Assembly (NCBI GenBank): GCA_016721845.1
Contig: JADKHK010000008.1
Coordinates: 124,001 to 188,000 of the forward strand
Source of the DNA: Lysobacterales bacterium
GTDB lineage: Bacteria > Pseudomonadota > Gammaproteobacteria > Xanthomonadales > Ahniellaceae
DNA length: 64,000 nucleotides
Reading direction: 5' to 3'
Shown here: positions 61,802-64,000 of the stretch, piece by piece
Layout of the letters: every line of letters begins with the position of its first letter
How positions within the stretch are numbered: the stretch's first letter is position 1
Made by a program: the position numbers and the translations under genes
Notes under the pieces: model-generated
The model's input: the letters and a program-made list of their open reading frames with translations, nothing else
Told to the model about the DNA's origin: nothing
Databases searched by the model: none

Positions 61802-62355
61802 CCAGAATTCTTCTCGTTGACGATGAGCCGAACATTCTCAGCAGCCTGCGTCGTGTCATCAATGCCATGCCGTGGTCCGCAGTTGGCGAAACGCCGACCG
61901 TCGACACGTTCAATTCACCCGTGGCCGCGCTCGAGCGCGCAAACGAAATGGCATTCGACCTGGTGATTTCGGACTACCGCATGCCGGAGATGGACGGCGT
62001 CAGCTTCCTCGAACGCCTCGTGCAGATTCAGCCCAGCGTCGCGAGGATCATCCTCAGCGGCTACGCCGATCTGCAGGCGCTGGTGGATGCGATCAACAAG
62101 GTCCAGATCTTCCGGTTCGTGTCGAAACCGTGGAACGACTTCGAACTGACCACGTCGATCGTCCAGGCCATCGAACAACGTCGCCTGATTGTCGAAAACC
62201 AGCGACTCGCCGATCAGTTGCGCGTGAAGCAAGGTCAGTTGAGCCGGCATGAACTCGAATTGCGTCGCCTCGAATCCGAATATCCCGGACTGACGCGGAT
62301 CAAGCGCGGCTCGGACGGATCGATCGATCTCGGCATCGATTTCGACCAGGCCTGA
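61798..62355 (+). CDS. response regulator receiver protein
   Basis: The protein is 185 residues from GTG 61798, which lies inside the end of the kinase gene. The receiver has LLVDDEPNIL, phosphorylation site DLVISDYRMPEMDGV and FVSKPWNDFEL. The latter is typical of the receivers found with HD-GYP proteins, though no output domain follows here. The C-terminal ~50 residues are helical. It is probably an adaptor or the acceptor in a phosphorelay. Confidence 0.9.
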   Translation: MTRILLVDDEPNILSSLRRVINAMPWSAVGETPTVDTFNSPVAALERANEMAFDLVISDYRMPEMDGVSFLERLVQIQPSVARIILSGYADLQALVDAINKVQIFRFVSKPWNDFELTTSIVQAIEQRRLIVENQRLADQLRVKQGQLSRHELELRRLESEYPGLTRIKRGSDGSIDLGIDFDQA

Positions 62356-62383
62356 CCTTGCCGGTGCATCGCCGGCGGCGAGG

Positions 62384-62836
62384 CTAGACCTCGGGCAGTT
62401 CCGCGATATCGAACCAGTGCAGGTTCAGGATGCGGACCAATTCGACGAAATCGGCGTGACTGGTCGGCTTGCAGATGAAGGCATTGGCCCCCTCGCGGTA
62501 CACGTGCTCGACATCGTCCGGGTGACGGCTGGTGCTGATGACGACCACCGGCAGTTGACGAAACGCGGGGTCGGCCCGGATCTCGCGGAGCGCTTCCCGG
62601 CCGTTCTTGCGGGGCATGTTCAGGTCGAGCATCAGCAGCGCCGGAAACGGATGGCGGCCAACGCTGGCAAACTCGCCCTCGCGCTTCAGATACTGCATCA
62701 CGTCTTCGCCATCCTTGACGAAATAGCGGGGGTTCATCACCGCTGCGGCAGAGAACGCTTCGTCGATGAGGGCCCGGTCGTCCGGATCATCTTCGGCGAT
62801 CAGGATCGGGAGTCGCGTCTTCGGAAGTAGGTTCAT
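62384..62836 (-). CDS. single-domain response regulator, Rcp1-like
   Basis: The protein is 150 residues from ATG 62836. The receiver has ILIAEDDPDDRALID, phosphorylation site LLMLDLNMPRKNGREAL and AFICKPTSHADF. Such stand-alone receivers are common partners of PAS kinases. Its start lies 50 bases inside the end of the kinase gene upstream (62787), so the two are coupled. Confidence 0.93.
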   Translation of the reverse strand: MNLLPKTRLPILIAEDDPDDRALIDEAFSAAAVMNPRYFVKDGEDVMQYLKREGEFASVGRHPFPALLMLDLNMPRKNGREALREIRADPAFRQLPVVVISTSRHPDDVEHVYREGANAFICKPTSHADFVELVRILNLHWFDIAELPEV

Positions 62837-64000
62837 CGTTGTGCTCCATCGCGATGGATCGCTGGCGCGCCTGTGGACCCCCCGGTCTGGCACGTGGATT
62901 GGACGGCAAAGTGATTTTGAACACTGAACCTACACCCGGTTGCCCCTCGGCGAACACCAAACCGCCGTGGCGGTTCACAATTCGTTTCACTATCGCCAGG
63001 CCGATGCCGGAGCCCTCGAATTCGTCTCGGGCGTGGAGGCGCTGGAAGGGTGCGAAGATCTTGTTCGCGTGGCGCATGTCGAAGCCGATGCCGTTGTCTT
63101 CGACGCGGATGCACCAGGCCGGCTGTCCCAGGAGGCGGGTTTCCGAGGCATCGATGCGGACCACCGGAGCACGATTCGGCGCACGGTATTTCAGCGAATT
63201 GCCGATCAAGTTCTGGAATAGCTGCCGCAACTGGGTCGGATCGCCCTCGATCGTGGGCAATGGTCCGACCACCACCTTGCCGCTGCTGCTGTCGAGCCGC
63301 AACGCCAGGTCGTCGGTCACGGCGGCGATCACGCCCGCGAGGTCGACCGTCGCAAACACCGCGGCCTTCGAGGTGACTTGGGAATACGAGAGCAGGTCAT
63401 TGATCAGGGTCTGCATGCGCTGCGCCGCAGCAATCGCGCGGCCGAGGAAGTCCCGGCTCTGGTCGTTCAACTGATCGCCCTGGGATTGCAGGACGCGATC
63501 CGTGAACACCCGGATCTTGCGCAGCGGCTCCTGCAGATCGTGCGAGGCGACGTAGACGAACTCCTGCAAGCCCTGGTTTTGCGCATCCAGATCCTGCAGC
63601 AGGGCCTGCATCGCCGCTTCTGCCTGGCGACGAGCGGTGATGTCGCGGATGAATCCCGTGAACAGGCGGCCGGAGGCCAGCTTGACGTCGCGCACCGACA
63701 ATTCGACCGGAAACAGGCTGCCGTCGCGTCGGCGACCGATCAATTCGCGACCGGTGCTGGGCAGCGCCATCTTGCCGGTCTCGAGGTAGCGTGCGATGAA
63801 CATGTCGTGTTCGCTGGCCAGCGGTTCCGGCATCAGCTGAGCGACGTTCTGGCCGACCAGTTCGTCGAGACCGTAGCCGAAGATCGCCAGGGCATGCGGG
63901 TTCATCGATTCGATGCGGCCCCGGTCGTCGATGGTGATGATGCCCTCCGCGGCAGTATCGAAAATCGCGCTGAGCCGGGACTCGTGGTCCTGGAGTCGGT
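62787..64000 (-). CDS. PAS-domain sensor histidine kinase, 5' end outside the window
   Basis: About 404 codons are visible and the frame is open to the window edge. The PAS domain has SAIFDTAAEGIITIDDRGRI and GYGLDELVGQNVAQLMPE; a second segment has RRDGSLFPVELSVRDV. The HisKA site is FVYVASHDLQEPLRKIRV (phytochrome/cyanobacterial-type HDLQEPL). The HATPase has LRQLFQNLIGNSLKY, VEDNGIGFDMRH and GSGIGLAIVKRIVNRHG. The C-terminal ~30 residues are hydrophilic (HNDEPTSEDATPDPDR). It pairs with the receiver at 62384. Confidence 0.93.
   Translation of the reverse strand, partial: RLQDHESRLSAIFDTAAEGIITIDDRGRIESMNPHALAIFGYGLDELVGQNVAQLMPEPLASEHDMFIARYLETGKMALPSTGRELIGRRRDGSLFPVELSVRDVKLASGRLFTGFIRDITARRQAEAAMQALLQDLDAQNQGLQEFVYVASHDLQEPLRKIRVFTDRVLQSQGDQLNDQSRDFLGRAIAAAQRMQTLINDLLSYSQVTSKAAVFATVDLAGVIAAVTDDLALRLDSSSGKVVVGPLPTIEGDPTQLRQLFQNLIGNSLKYRAPNRAPVVRIDASETRLLGQPAWCIRVEDNGIGFDMRHANKIFAPFQRLHARDEFEGSGIGLAIVKRIVNRHGGLVFAEGQPGVGSVFKITLPSNPRARPGGPQARQRSIAMEHNDEPTSEDATPDPDRRR

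Overview
The window is high-GC DNA that reads as a gammaproteobacterial chromosome, most likely from the order Xanthomonadales (Lysobacterales). The evidence is an xps-like type II secretion (T2SS) gene set, manC close to rmlBACD, a REP-like palindrome of the type seen in that order, and large secreted proteins ending in an F-x-D-G-(F/M)-(D/E) tail. The order is an inference from gene content; no rRNA or other marker gene is present and I see no tRNA.

Region 1 (1-10.2 kb) is an Rhs polymorphic-toxin island. The 3' part of an Rhs protein with a C-terminal toxin tip is followed by its probable immunity gene. Two further toxin tips without an Rhs body follow, each overlapping its own small downstream gene by ATGA. 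All three units are followed by a copy of a ~90-bp repeat that carries a terminator hairpin and the 3' end of an XRE regulator gene; one copy still holds the whole regulator. The island is interrupted by two IS66 copies, one inserted inside the other with an 8-bp target duplication, and by an IS3-family remnant.

Region 2 (10.3-18.6 kb) holds three large secreted proteins: a parallel beta-helix/Calx-beta protein, an unrecognised protein and a beta-propeller protein. Region 3 (18.6-36.7 kb) has rsmE and bioA, then gspGHIJK. About 7.7 kb of unrelated genes follow (chrA, an acyltransferase, a GntR-regulated ABC transporter, a DMP19-family gene and an integron-like stretch with a RibD-like deaminase, an attC-like site and a HEPN-like protein) before gspLMN resumes. 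gspN runs directly into a housecleaning cluster: an inositol-monophosphatase-family enzyme, nudE, cysQ and mazG.

Region 4 (36.9-46.3 kb) has an FG-GAP/Ig-like secreted protein, small membrane proteins, a PilZ protein, an OmpR-type two-component system and a pair of PH-domain membrane proteins. Region 5 (46.3-56.2 kb) has an AIM24-family protein, a REP-like palindrome, manC, a NAD-kinase-like/SPFH gene pair, a lipoprotein, a HAD phosphatase and rmlBACD for dTDP-L-rhamnose. Region 6 (56.3-64 kb) has a membrane-anchored AraC-type regulator, ssb, ispB, and a dense signalling cluster: a FixJ-type regulator, a kinase and a receiver protein on the + strand, then a PAS kinase and a stand-alone receiver on the - strand. 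The last kinase runs off the window.

The items most worth following up are the tandem Rhs-tip/immunity units with their shared 3' repeat, the recurring C-terminal tail on three secreted proteins around the T2SS genes, the deaminase-attC-HEPN stretch, and the T2SS operon split by an island.
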